This document shows positions 54,931-63,365 of a stretch of 64,000 nucleotides of DNA, in pieces; position 1 is the first letter of the stretch; every line of letters starts with the position of its first letter. The translations under genes were made by a program, and so were the position numbers. The notes beneath the pieces are model-generated. The model ran no database searches. It was not told the DNA's origin and saw only the letters and a program-made list of their open reading frames with translations. The DNA is from Prevotella sp. (GTDB lineage: Bacteria; Bacteroidota; Bacteroidia; Bacteroidales; Bacteroidaceae), in contig JAFUFJ010000009.1 of the NCBI GenBank assembly GCA_017469955.1, positions 62,001 through 126,000 on the forward strand, given 5' to 3'.

Positions 54931-55860
54931 ATGGCACATCATCACCACCACGAAGAGTCGCATCATGCACACCATCATCATGCCCATGTAGGGAAGCTTA
55001 CTTCGCTAAACGGCATCTTTGTCTTTTCGATTGTCATCAACCTGCTTTTCGTTGCTGTCGAAGCTATTGTAGGCTTATTGGAGAATTCGCTTTCCCTGCT
55101 GAGCGACGCCGGCCACAATCTGAGCGACGTATTCTCTTTGGTATTAGTCTTGATAGCCTTCCAGCTGGGAAAGATTCATTCCAACAGCCAGTATACATAC
55201 GGCTACAGAAAGTCGTCGGTGCTGATCTCTCTGCTCAATGCCATCATCCTTCTTGTCGCTGTCGGAGCCATCATCATCGAGAGCATCCACAAGTTTTACG
55301 CCCCGGTAGATGTCAATGGTGCTGCAGTTTCGTGGACAGCCTTGGTCGGAATCATCATCAATGGTGCTACAGCTCTCTTGTTAATGAGGGGGCAGAAGAA
55401 CGACCTCAATGTGCGCGGAGCCTTCCTGCACATGGCAGCCGACACGCTGGTTTCGGTCGGCGTTGTTGTGGCAGGACTGATTATTTCCTTCACAGGCTGG
55501 AACATCATCGACCCGATTGTGAGCCTCATCATTGCCTTTGTCATCCTGGTTTCTACGTGGCAACTGCTGTCCGACAGCCTGCGTCTTTCGCTTGACGGCA
55601 TGCCTGAGGGCATCACGATGCAGCAGATTGAGCACGTGTTTGAGCACAGCAGCCACGTGAAAAGCGTTCATCACATCCACGTCTGGGCCATCAGTACGAC
55701 CGAGAATGCGCTCACTGCCCATATTGTTGTCGACGACTTGCAGCAGGCCGAGGCTACCAAGCACGAGCTCAAGCATGCCCTTGCCGACATAGGCATCGGC
55801 CATTGCACGCTGGAAACGGAGACCGAAGGAAACCGCTGTGAGGAGGAATCTTGCTGTTAG
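54931..55860 (+). CDS. Cation diffusion facilitator (CzcD/ZitB-like zinc exporter)
   Basis: 309 aa from ATG 54931. His-rich start (MAHHHHHEESHHAHHHHAH), six membrane helices and a cytosolic C-terminal domain. Metal site: helix II SLLSDAGHNLSDVFS and helix V GAFLHMAADTLVSVG, giving the two HxxxD pairs. C-terminal HHIHVWAIS is also typical. It exports Zn and related ions in exchange for protons. The C-terminal CC pair may add metal binding. The upstream extension to 54865 covers the promoter and was rejected. Confidence 0.95.
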   Translation: MAHHHHHEESHHAHHHHAHVGKLTSLNGIFVFSIVINLLFVAVEAIVGLLENSLSLLSDAGHNLSDVFSLVLVLIAFQLGKIHSNSQYTYGYRKSSVLISLLNAIILLVAVGAIIIESIHKFYAPVDVNGAAVSWTALVGIIINGATALLLMRGQKNDLNVRGAFLHMAADTLVSVGVVVAGLIISFTGWNIIDPIVSLIIAFVILVSTWQLLSDSLRLSLDGMPEGITMQQIEHVFEHSSHVKSVHHIHVWAISTTENALTAHIVVDDLQQAEATKHELKHALADIGIGHCTLETETEGNRCEEESCC

Positions 55861-55954
55861 GCCGAGGCTTCCTGTCAAAAGAAGTCTGGGGACGAGAGCC
55901 TGAGGCATGAGACATACGGGCGGAAAGCCTGTGAGACAACGCCCATATAAATGC

Positions 55955-55990
55955 GAAGACACCCGCCAACGGCAGGTGTCTTCTTCCTTT
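55955..55990. terminator. Terminator between convergent genes
   Basis: GAAGACACC (55955-55963) pairs with GGTGTCTTC (55975-55983), followed by TTCCTTTT. Confidence 0.75.
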
Positions 55991-56032
55991 TCTCTTAAAG
56001 AAGTGTTCTATTGAATGTTTTTGGGCTGGTGC

Positions 56033-56551
56033 TTATTGGTTGCGTTGTGGACGCTGACCATTGCGAGGTCCGCGCTGGCGCACTTGCTTTTGATCCTCCG
56101 TATATTTTGCAAACTGCTCTTCGGTGAGGATTTCTTTCAGGCTGTTGTTGTAGGCATCCTGCGCGGCCTGACGCTCTTTCATGCGGGCTTCCATTTCCTC
56201 TTTGCTCGGACGCTGTCCCTGGCGTGCGCCGTTTGCATTGCCTTCGGCAGGAGGAGTAGCCTGACTTACGCCGTCAGGAGCTTGTCTGCGCGGGCCTGCT
56301 TCGCCACGAGGACCGCGGCCAGGGCCACCCATTGGGCGCAGCTTTCCTGCATACTCTGTGTTTAAAGCCTCAAGCTTTTCCTGCTGAGCGGCATCCAGTC
56401 CGTAGCGTTCTGCCATACGAGAGGTCTGCTGCTTCACAAACTCTTTCGGGTCAAAGTTGCGTCCTTGTCGGTTGCCTTGGTTCTGAGCCATTGCGACAGT
56501 GCTTATCATGACCATTGCCATGAGAGCCATTAATCTACTTTTCATCTTCAT
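56033..56551 (-). CDS. Periplasmic Spy/CpxP-like protein (DUF4890 type)
   Basis: 172 aa from ATG 56551, with AGGAAG upstream. A signal peptide (MALMAMVMISTVAMA) precedes a Gln/Arg/Gly-rich protein with two helical Spy-like stretches: FVKQQTSRMAERYGLDAAQQ and NNSLKEILTEEQFAKYTED. A Gly/Pro-rich middle (PMGGPGRGPRGEAGPRRQ) splits them. Similar small proteins in the phylum are annotated DUF4890. The longer open frame to 56713 covers the A/T-rich repeat and was rejected. Possible chaperone or stress role, not shown. Confidence 0.8.
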   Translation of the reverse strand: MKMKSRLMALMAMVMISTVAMAQNQGNRQGRNFDPKEFVKQQTSRMAERYGLDAAQQEKLEALNTEYAGKLRPMGGPGRGPRGEAGPRRQAPDGVSQATPPAEGNANGARQGQRPSKEEMEARMKERQAAQDAYNNSLKEILTEEQFAKYTEDQKQVRQRGPRNGQRPQRNQ

Positions 56552-56645
56552 AATTTCTTCCTTTTTAAACGTGGTTTGTATTCTTGTATTTTGTGTTGCA
56601 ACTGATAGTATGACGAAGAGGCGGGGAAAAAGTTTAATCCATCCC

Positions 56646-56712
56646 GGAAAATTCACCAGAGAATTTGCAGAATTCTCCAGAAAATTCAGGAAATTCTCCA
56701 GAGAATTCTCCA
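56646..56712. repeat. Short-period GAATTCTCCA repeat
   Basis: About six imperfect 9-13 nt units built on GAATTCTCCA/GAAAATTC, with several EcoRI-like GAATTC palindromes. It lies in the divergent region between the DUF4890 gene and the DUF4230 promoter. Confidence 0.7.
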
Positions 56713-56783
56713 AGAAGCGAAAGCTTTCTCGACGGCAACATTCGCAGAAGGCTGAGGAGATGCGTGCGATTTTTCGGGAAAAC

Positions 56784-56815
56784 TTTGCCGTTTATCGGTC
56801 TTTTTCGTATCTTTG
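56784..56815 (+). promoter_or_regulatory. Promoter of the DUF4230 pair
   Basis: TTTG (56784-56787), 20 nt, TATCTTTG (56808-56815), a full consensus match. Confidence 0.78.
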
Positions 56816-56893
56816 TGCCTTGATATAAGAAGCCAAGGCCGACGGAAAACAGCCGACTTTGGCATCTCAAATGCCATTCTACACACCAACGAC

Positions 56894-57592
56894 ATGGATG
56901 CCTACATGACAAAAAGACTGATGCTTGCACTGGCTATGGCGACCTGCGTGCTGTGCTCATGCGACAGAAAACAGGCTGTATCACCTGCTGAGCACCTCGA
57001 CACCATACCCGTACTGACAATGCACATACAGCAATGTTCACGGCTATACACGGCCGAATACATGGTTCACAAGATTGTTACTCATAGCGATAAGCTACAG
57101 ATTGACGGCTCAATCATCCACAAAGACTTCAACTTCGACCTGCCCCTTGGCAAGCGTAAGATAGCCATCCCCATCGATGCGAGCGTGAAAGCCTATGTAG
57201 ACTTTGAAGAGTTCTCGGAGAAAGACATCAAGATCGACGGCGAGAACATCGAGATAACTCTGCCCGATCCGAAAATTGCGCTGACCAGCACGCGCATAGA
57301 CCATCAGGCCATCAAGCAGTATGTCGCCATTACCCGCAGCCGGTTCTCCGACGAAGAACTGACCCTCTACGAGCAGCGGGGGCGCGAGTCAATCATTGAA
57401 GACATACCCCACATGGGCATCATCGAGACTGCTCGTCAGAGCGCAGCAAGCATTCTCGTGCCGATGATCAAAGAGATGGGCTTCGAAGAGCAGCATATCA
57501 CCGTCAGCTTCAGAAAGCATTTCGGCATCAGAGACATTCCTTCATTACTCGACACCTCAATCAGAGAACGCTATGGAACAGCCACAAAATAA
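56894..57592 (+). CDS. DUF4230 lipoprotein
   Basis: 232 aa from ATG 56894; ATG 56906 is also possible. A lipoprotein signal (LALAMATCVLCSC, Cys about 20) precedes a DUF4230-type domain: CSRLYTAEYMVHKIVTHSD, IPIDASVKAYVDFEEFSE and DGENIEITLPDPKIALTSTR. Function unknown in the family. The next gene has the same domain and overlaps by 20 nt. Confidence 0.85.
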   Translation: MDAYMTKRLMLALAMATCVLCSCDRKQAVSPAEHLDTIPVLTMHIQQCSRLYTAEYMVHKIVTHSDKLQIDGSIIHKDFNFDLPLGKRKIAIPIDASVKAYVDFEEFSEKDIKIDGENIEITLPDPKIALTSTRIDHQAIKQYVAITRSRFSDEELTLYEQRGRESIIEDIPHMGIIETARQSAASILVPMIKEMGFEEQHITVSFRKHFGIRDIPSLLDTSIRERYGTATK

Positions 57593-58196
57593 CTTCCAAT
57601 ACTTCTTTTGCGGACTGACAAAGACCGTATGGGTCGTCATTGCAGCCGTGCTCGTTGCCGCAATCACTATCGTCGGAGCCCTGCTATACTTGGCAAGCGG
57701 CAACACCATCGGCATCACTCAGCAGGGCTCGACCAAGCTTTCACCGACGCAGGTGAAGGCTATACAGGACATCGGACAATGGGAATTTCTCGCCATCAGC
57801 AACGAAGAACTCATCGACACGGTAAGATACGGCTTCTTCGGAGACGACGAACTGGCGCGCATCTACTACGGAACACTGCGACTGGGCATCGACATGAGCA
57901 AGGCCAATGCCGAAAAAATGACGGTCAAAGGCGACTCTATCTCCATCAAACTGCCCCCCATCGAGCTGCTTGACGAGAACTTCATCGACGAGGCACGCAC
58001 GCAATCGTTCTATGAAAGCGGACGATGGAGCAACGCCGACAGGGAGAAACTCTACCAGAGAGCCGTCAACAGCATGAAACAACGGTGCCTCACCCCGGCC
58101 AACATGCAGGCTGCCGAGCAGAACGCCCGGCTGCAAATAGGAAAGCTATTGCAAGGAATGGGGTTCAAGAAGACCTACATCGTGTTTGAGGAATAA
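57573..58196 (+). CDS. DUF4230 membrane protein
   Basis: 207 aa. One N-terminal membrane helix (about 19-42, VWVVIAAVLVAAITIVGALLYLA) and a DUF4230-like domain with STKLSPTQVKAIQDIGQWEF, RIYYGTLRLGIDMSKAN and GDSISIKLPPIELLDENFID. Its start overlaps the lipoprotein paralogue by 20 nt, so the two are translated together and may form a complex. Ends 4 bp before a convergent regulator gene. Confidence 0.85.
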   Translation: MEQPQNNFQYFFCGLTKTVWVVIAAVLVAAITIVGALLYLASGNTIGITQQGSTKLSPTQVKAIQDIGQWEFLAISNEELIDTVRYGFFGDDELARIYYGTLRLGIDMSKANAEKMTVKGDSISIKLPPIELLDENFIDEARTQSFYESGRWSNADREKLYQRAVNSMKQRCLTPANMQAAEQNARLQIGKLLQGMGFKKTYIVFEE

Positions 58197-58200
58197 CTTC

Positions 58201-58848
58201 CTAAATCAGATATTCTGCAGCATCTACCAAGCCCGCACGCAAGGCATAACGGGTTGCTTCATGTACGTTGTTGACGCCGATCTTGCGGAAAATGTTCTTG
58301 CGATGGGTGTTAACTGTATGGAAACTGGAATACCTGTGGTCGGCAATCTCCTTGGTTGTCATGCCAAGAGCAATGTCACGCAGCACTTCCCGCTCGGTCT
58401 TCGTCAGCAGCTTGTCTATGGCATTTTCCACAGGTTCCTCTCCCCTGCTGAGCATTTCCTGTATCTGAGAGCAGACAAACTGGCGACGGTTCAGGGCTTC
58501 TGAGAGGCAATTCCTGATTTCCGACATAGGCGATTCCTTCAGCAAGACACTGATATGACGGGAACTTACGACGACATATCTTACGAAGTCCAAGCTCAGT
58601 TCTTCACTGAATATCACAAAGTGGGCATCGGGAAAGCGCTCGCAAAAGATGAGCAACCCTGAGGCATCCTGTATGTCAAACAATGTATAGTCGAGCACTA
58701 CCAGCGACCTTGGACAGTCTTTCAGGGCCGACAAAAGGGCTGTCTTGTCGACCACATAGCGGCAGACAGCTTCCACTTTCATCTCTGATATGACATGCAT
58801 CAGACCTGCCCTGGTGATGTCTTGACGGTCGGCAAGTAGTATTTGCAT
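58201..58848 (-). CDS. LuxR/NarL-type response regulator
   Basis: 215 aa. A receiver-like domain (about 1-115) has acidic ADRQD near the start, the probable phospho-acceptor Asp in VVLDYTL (about 53) and Lys in VLLKES. The C-terminal HTH_LuxR domain (about 148-210) shows LTKTEREVLRDIALGMTTKE and SFHTVNTHRKNIFRKIGV. Probably a DNA-binding regulator. No histidine kinase is adjacent, so it is an orphan. Confidence 0.92.
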   Translation of the reverse strand: MQILLADRQDITRAGLMHVISEMKVEAVCRYVVDKTALLSALKDCPRSLVVLDYTLFDIQDASGLLIFCERFPDAHFVIFSEELSLDFVRYVVVSSRHISVLLKESPMSEIRNCLSEALNRRQFVCSQIQEMLSRGEEPVENAIDKLLTKTEREVLRDIALGMTTKEIADHRYSSFHTVNTHRKNIFRKIGVNNVHEATRYALRAGLVDAAEYLI

Positions 58849-58908
58849 CTGAATAACGGATTCTTTCTCGAGGCGTTCTGCCCCACAATGGCTATTGGAC
58901 AGTAAAAA

Positions 58909-59394
58909 CTACATGGAAAGAAGCTGCTCATCCTCCACGTCGCAATGCGTGAATCCCATCTCGCGGGCTTTCTCTTCTGTGAACGTAAAATAGGTAGCCT
59001 CTCCCTTTGAGCATACCTCTCCGCGCGAGTTCTCAATCACGGCTTCTATTGTTACCAGATTGCGGTGCTGCTCCTTGATGCGGGCTCTCAGCGTAATCTG
59101 GGGCTCTGTTGTCATGATTGGATGCAGATAGCGCATCTCCAACCTGGTTGTTACGCCCGTGGTCTGTAGCTTTCGGAATACAACCCAGGAAGCAATCTCA
59201 TCAACCAGCACCGACTGTATACCTCCATGAAGGGTATCTATCCAGCCCTGAAAATGGGCCTCCGGACGCCAGAAACAAAGGATGTCGGCATCATCTTCAT
59301 AAAACTCCATGTGCACACCGACAGGGTTTTCCTGACAGCAGCCAAAGCATTGATAGCCTTCACGATGAGCCCAGGGATTCTTAATCTTTCTCAT
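58909..59394 (-). CDS. PaaI-like hotdog thioesterase
   Basis: 161 aa. Hotdog fold with a Cys-rich start (YQCFGCCQENPVGVHMEFYE) and the active-site region FQGWIDTLHGGIQSVLVDEI, which carries the HGG and Asp of the family. RYLHPIMTTEP and NSRGEVCSKGEATYF follow. It likely hydrolyses a CoA or ACP thioester; substrate unknown. Lies between the regulator and the DUF5686 gene. Confidence 0.9.
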   Translation of the reverse strand: MRKIKNPWAHREGYQCFGCCQENPVGVHMEFYEDDADILCFWRPEAHFQGWIDTLHGGIQSVLVDEIASWVVFRKLQTTGVTTRLEMRYLHPIMTTEPQITLRARIKEQHRNLVTIEAVIENSRGEVCSKGEATYFTFTEEKAREMGFTHCDVEDEQLLSM

Positions 59395-59437
59395 TATTGT
59401 CAGTCAGCCTTTATATTCTTTGTATCAACCCTTACGA

Positions 59438-61999
59438 TTAGAATGTTGTTCTGATCATAAAGCGGATGCCCCACTTGTTTGCTGTAGGCCTGTCAAGATA
59501 GTTAAGACGGCGTACATAGTCGACATGCAGCAGCTTGAAGATATTGTGGATGCCCACCGACGCTTCTACATACGGAGTGTTCTTGTCCATGATGTAACAC
59601 CCTTCCGGGAACTGCATAAGGACACTGCTTGAGGCATTATCGGGAAGATAGGGATTGTTCTTGTCGGTAAGCTGTCCCCACAAGCACTTCACTCCTATCC
59701 ATTCTCTCCATTTCAGCTTCCTCAACAACGGGATACGGTTGAAGATTTTCCCGTTCAAGTCCCAGTCAACCATGAGAGAAGCGTATCGGTCGTTGAGGAA
59801 CTCCATATTGTTAATGAGGTTGAATGTCTGATCCTCGAGGATGTAACCAAGGTTTGCTACGGGCATGATTAGTAAGGGATATGGCACTTGATTCCATTGA
59901 GCTCCGGCCTTCAAACGTGTGTCAAGTTTGCCCCAATTCCAAGGCATCCAGAGACGTTTGTAGACTTCCATCTCGGTGAAGTTGTAGTTATACCGGCCGG
60001 CTATCAGGCCTTTGAATCCCATAGTGTGCTGTATCCTGAAGACGGGAGCATCGAGATTGATGGGCCATCGGTGCTGTTTCGTATTGATAAATGTTTCACC
60101 TGGCGCATATCTGATGCCCACAGTAGCCTCGGTATAGCGTATGTGATTGAGGGATTTCCCGTCAGACAATCGCTCGAAGGCTATGTTTCCTATGGGGGTA
60201 ACCTTCTCTGTCTTGGCTGAAGCAAAGGTCTTGAAGCCCCACTCCTGCTCGTATTCAAAGCTTAACTCCTGCCGGTTATAGAGAAACATCTTATCGATTT
60301 CGGTCACTTTGAACGACGTAAACATGTTGTCTTTGTCGGTCTGTATGAACTTGTCCGACGGCAAAGCTACGTCGCGCATCGACTGAAACGTGACGGCTTG
60401 TTTCGGGAATTCTCGCGGAAGATAGCCAGGCTTGTTGAAAGTATAGATGACTTCTGCGTCATAGTAGTCTTGCTTTGACTCGAAGCCATGGGCATAATAG
60501 CCCTTGAGAAACAGGTGGGGATTGAAGTTGGCTGTTGTCTGGGCTGAGGCACGAAGGCGCACTTTGTCGTAGAAATTCTGCGATATGATTGTATTAACTG
60601 GGCCAATATCAACCTTACTTGGTTTTTCCCTTGTGCCTGTCTCTACAAAGTTTTCTACCAGAGCTTTCAGACCAAACACCACGTATTTGATGCCTTTCAA
60701 CTGCTCTAACTTGTGGACAAACTGGTCCATAGAGCTTTCACTTTTCGTGAGCTCCACTTGACGATATTGCTGCCAAAAGTCGTCGCCTCTCATCTCCGCA
60801 TAGGCGTCTTTCAGTACGTCTTTCTTTCCTTTCATCAGGGCTTTCGGCAGAGGATCGAAGGCGTAGTCTGACCTTCGTGTGATTCTCATCACGACTGCTT
60901 TGCCGAAGTTCTTGGTGGCTTCCAGCTCGCACATCATGTCGTCGACGGTCAGCACCCACTCGCCTGTCTCCAGCTGTTCAAACTCTTGCACGCTGCGCAT
61001 GTTGTCAACCCAGTTGACATCGCTTTTCTTTGGTATCGTGAGTTCGCAACGTTTCACTTGATAGGAAGAATCGTCGAGCACGTAAAGTTCGCCTCTGAAT
61101 CCGAAGTCTTGCTGGTTGTTGGGGATGAAGTCGAGGTGTATGCAACGGTCTTTTCCCACGTAAACCGTGTCGGTTATGTAGTATCTGTAGAACGATATGG
61201 CGCCTTTTCCGATCGGGCTTGTAAAGGGATACTGGAACAAACGCACTTCATCGTCGTAGATATCGATATCTGTAAATACATCTTTCAGCACAACATTCAA
61301 GATATCACCGGTTTGGAAAATCTCATTAACTCCACTGGAATTCTGCCCCTTAACGATCTGTTTTTCCGAGTGCGGCTCTTTGCGATAGAGCTTCTGAGTG
61401 AGGGTTTCTTCCACCGAGACTGGCAGGATAAGCTTGTTGTTATACGGACAATACTCCACCTGGTCGAGCATCCATTGATACTTCTTATATATGCCTGATT
61501 CCAGGTCGCTGGGCTTGATGTCGTTCAAGGCCAGCGTCATTTTCTGGTAGTTGTTGTACTGATAGTAGTCATGATTGTCAAGGTGGGTCTTCTTTTTGGC
61601 AGCAATCACCTTGCGCATCAGTTCCACTGCAGGGTTATTTTTGCGAGAGTAATGGCCGCGTCCTGAGCGTATAACCACCTCGCTTAGCTTCTTGGCGTCC
61701 TCCTTCAGCACGACCTTCATTTCCGACGGAGTGCTGCTGTCAACCTTTACAACCTGAGTCTTGAACCCCACAGAACTGAATGACAACTCCCATCCTTCAT
61801 GCCTTTCTATTGAAAAACGGCCGTTGATGTCGCTCGCCACTGCTATGTGATGTCCCTTATACATAGCACTGGCCAAGGGTATAGGATAGCCGTCGGCGTC
61901 GACGATCTCTCCCGAAATTTTTGACTGAGCCATAGCCACAAGGGGCATGAGCAGCAGCAATATGGTGTATAGTCTTTTCACTTTCGCTTGTTTTCCCAT
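59438..61999 (-). CDS. DUF5686 outer-membrane protein with carboxypeptidase-like domain
   Basis: 853 aa. A signal peptide (LYTILLLLMPLVAMAQ) is followed by a carboxypeptidase-regulatory-like Ig domain (about 27-105: ISGEIVDADGYPIPLASAMY, DINGRFSIERHEG), then a long DUF5686-type body (KNNPAVELMRKVIAAKKKTH, YYITDTVYVGKDRCIHLDFI) and a C-terminal barrel ending RFMIRTTF. The N-terminal domain also occurs in TonB-dependent SusC-like proteins, but no plug domain is seen. Function unknown; probably outer membrane. Confidence 0.9.
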   Translation of the reverse strand: MGKQAKVKRLYTILLLLMPLVAMAQSKISGEIVDADGYPIPLASAMYKGHHIAVASDINGRFSIERHEGWELSFSSVGFKTQVVKVDSSTPSEMKVVLKEDAKKLSEVVIRSGRGHYSRKNNPAVELMRKVIAAKKKTHLDNHDYYQYNNYQKMTLALNDIKPSDLESGIYKKYQWMLDQVEYCPYNNKLILPVSVEETLTQKLYRKEPHSEKQIVKGQNSSGVNEIFQTGDILNVVLKDVFTDIDIYDDEVRLFQYPFTSPIGKGAISFYRYYITDTVYVGKDRCIHLDFIPNNQQDFGFRGELYVLDDSSYQVKRCELTIPKKSDVNWVDNMRSVQEFEQLETGEWVLTVDDMMCELEATKNFGKAVVMRITRRSDYAFDPLPKALMKGKKDVLKDAYAEMRGDDFWQQYRQVELTKSESSMDQFVHKLEQLKGIKYVVFGLKALVENFVETGTREKPSKVDIGPVNTIISQNFYDKVRLRASAQTTANFNPHLFLKGYYAHGFESKQDYYDAEVIYTFNKPGYLPREFPKQAVTFQSMRDVALPSDKFIQTDKDNMFTSFKVTEIDKMFLYNRQELSFEYEQEWGFKTFASAKTEKVTPIGNIAFERLSDGKSLNHIRYTEATVGIRYAPGETFINTKQHRWPINLDAPVFRIQHTMGFKGLIAGRYNYNFTEMEVYKRLWMPWNWGKLDTRLKAGAQWNQVPYPLLIMPVANLGYILEDQTFNLINNMEFLNDRYASLMVDWDLNGKIFNRIPLLRKLKWREWIGVKCLWGQLTDKNNPYLPDNASSSVLMQFPEGCYIMDKNTPYVEASVGIHNIFKLLHVDYVRRLNYLDRPTANKWGIRFMIRTTF

Positions 62000-62051
62000 T
62001 ATATTGTCGCACGTATCCTACACGCACGCATACCTTATAAATATTGGACTG

Positions 62052-62083
62052 CAAAATTACACATAATCAGCGAAATATACAAA
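62052..62083 (-). promoter_or_regulatory. Promoter of the DUF5686 gene
   Basis: On the minus strand TTTG (62083-62080), 20 nt, TAATTTTG (62059-62052). The stretch 62084-62319 beyond it holds no gene or clear structure. Confidence 0.78.
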
Positions 62084-62319
62084 AATCACACTCCAAATAA
62101 CGAATTTTTAGAACTAAGAAAGAACTTTTAGAACATTTTTTTGACATACCTCATGTTTTTAGGACATCCACCATGCCCCATCTTACCTGTCAACGGCAAT
62201 CCAGCTTCACGCTTCCTCAAACTGCCACGGCCGCATCTGGCAGGAACACTCTGCTGAAGGCTGCCAGGCAAATGGCTTTTCTGGTATCTTCCAACACACG
62301 AAACGTAATCTTTCTGTGA

Positions 62320-62382
62320 CCAAAAGATGATCTTTTGCCGACCAAAAGATGAACTATCACTCTGCAAAAGATGAACTATTGC
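62320..62382. repeat. R9: triple 22-bp-period palindromic repeat
   Basis: Units at 62320, 62342 and 62364: CCAAAAGATGATCTTTTGC, CCAAAAGATGAACTATCAC and GCAAAAGATGAACTATTGC. It lies between divergent genes, 55 bp before the pgpA -33 box. Confidence 0.9.
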
Positions 62383-62437
62383 CACCATATGGCCGTCGCT
62401 TCCTGCAAATGGGAAAGACAAAAATAAGCAGAAAACT

Positions 62438-62469
62438 TTTGGCAGTTACCCCTTTTTTCTTTAAATTTG
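62438..62469 (+). promoter_or_regulatory. Promoter of the pgpA-GtrA-CDP-alcohol operon
   Basis: TTTG (62438-62441), 20 nt, TAAATTTG (62462-62469). The -7 box ends only 9 nt before the ATG, so the mRNA would be almost leaderless. Confidence 0.75.
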
Positions 62470-62478
62470 CAGCGAGTT

Positions 62479-62949
62479 ATGAAACGTCCTCCGCTGTTGG
62501 CCGTTATTCTTGGCACAGGATTTGGCAGCGGTTTCTGGCCTTGGGGGCCGGGAACTGCAGGCGCATTGCTCGCTACTCTGATGTGGCTGGGCATGGCCCA
62601 TGTCCTGACAGCCAAAGCCCTTTTTGCCGTGACGCTGGCACTCATCGTGCTGTTCACTGCTCTCGGAACTTGGGCAGCCAACCGGTTGGAGCCCTTTTGG
62701 GGTGAGGATCCGAAGCGCGTGGTCATCGATGAAATGATAGGAGTATGGATTCCCTTGCTGGGATGTCCACCCGACAATGCATGGTATGCATGGGGAGCAT
62801 TTGCTCTTTTCCGTTTCTTCGACATATTGAAGCCGCTGGGCATCAGACGGATTGACCGCCGTCGAGGCGGATTTTGGGTTCAGGCCGACGACATCGTGGC
62901 CGGCATTTATAGTCTAATCATCATCCTTATCGTACGATGGGCAGCCTGA
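62479..62949 (+). CDS. pgpA: PgpA-family lipid phosphatase
   Basis: 156 aa from ATG 62479. Integral membrane phosphatase; known members dephosphorylate phosphatidylglycerophosphate. Motifs: GTGFGSGFWPWGPGTAGALL, the catalytic-site DPKRVVIDEMIGVWIP and FRFFDILKPLGIRRID. In Bacteroides a PgpA homologue in the inositol-lipid cluster instead acts on phosphatidylinositol phosphate, and the two next genes here are in the same order, so that role is possible. A TTG at 62467 was rejected as the start because it lies in the promoter box. Confidence 0.9.
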   Translation: MKRPPLLAVILGTGFGSGFWPWGPGTAGALLATLMWLGMAHVLTAKALFAVTLALIVLFTALGTWAANRLEPFWGEDPKRVVIDEMIGVWIPLLGCPPDNAWYAWGAFALFRFFDILKPLGIRRIDRRRGGFWVQADDIVAGIYSLIIILIVRWAA

Positions 62950-63359
62950 AAAACGCCATATTCACTTTCACAAAAGCCCAGTCGTCAGCAGGAACGGCGA
63001 CCGCCATCGACTTCGGCATCACCATCTTGCTTGCAAAGATCTGCGGATTCGACGACACTTGGTCGACATTCATCGGAGCCGTCAGCGGAGGCATCACCAA
63101 CTGTATCATCAACTACAGGTGGGTCTTCCATGCCGAAGGACAGAAAAAACGCTACGTAGCCCTGAAATATTTCCTCGTCTGGAGCGTCAGTATTGCCACT
63201 AACACCTTGGGAACCCGCTACCTGAGCAGGCTGATGAATCTTGACGTTGTCATAGCAAAGGCCATCGTCGCAGCATGCGTTGCCGTGCTGTGGAACTACC
63301 AGATGCAGCGCACTTTCGTATTCAAAAAGACCAAAGAAGAAGAACCAAAAGACAAATAG
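62937..63359 (+). CDS. GtrA-family membrane protein
   Basis: 140 aa, four predicted membrane helices (about 22-40, 50-66, 82-100, 106-124). GtrA-like proteins are thought to move polyprenyl-linked sugars or related lipids across the membrane. Sequence marks: DFGITILLAKICGF, GGITNCIINYRWVFHA and NYQMQRTFVFKKTKEEEPKD. Overlaps pgpA by 13 nt. Confidence 0.88.
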   Translation: MGSLKNAIFTFTKAQSSAGTATAIDFGITILLAKICGFDDTWSTFIGAVSGGITNCIINYRWVFHAEGQKKRYVALKYFLVWSVSIATNTLGTRYLSRLMNLDVVIAKAIVAACVAVLWNYQMQRTFVFKKTKEEEPKDK

Positions 63360-63365
63360 CATCAT

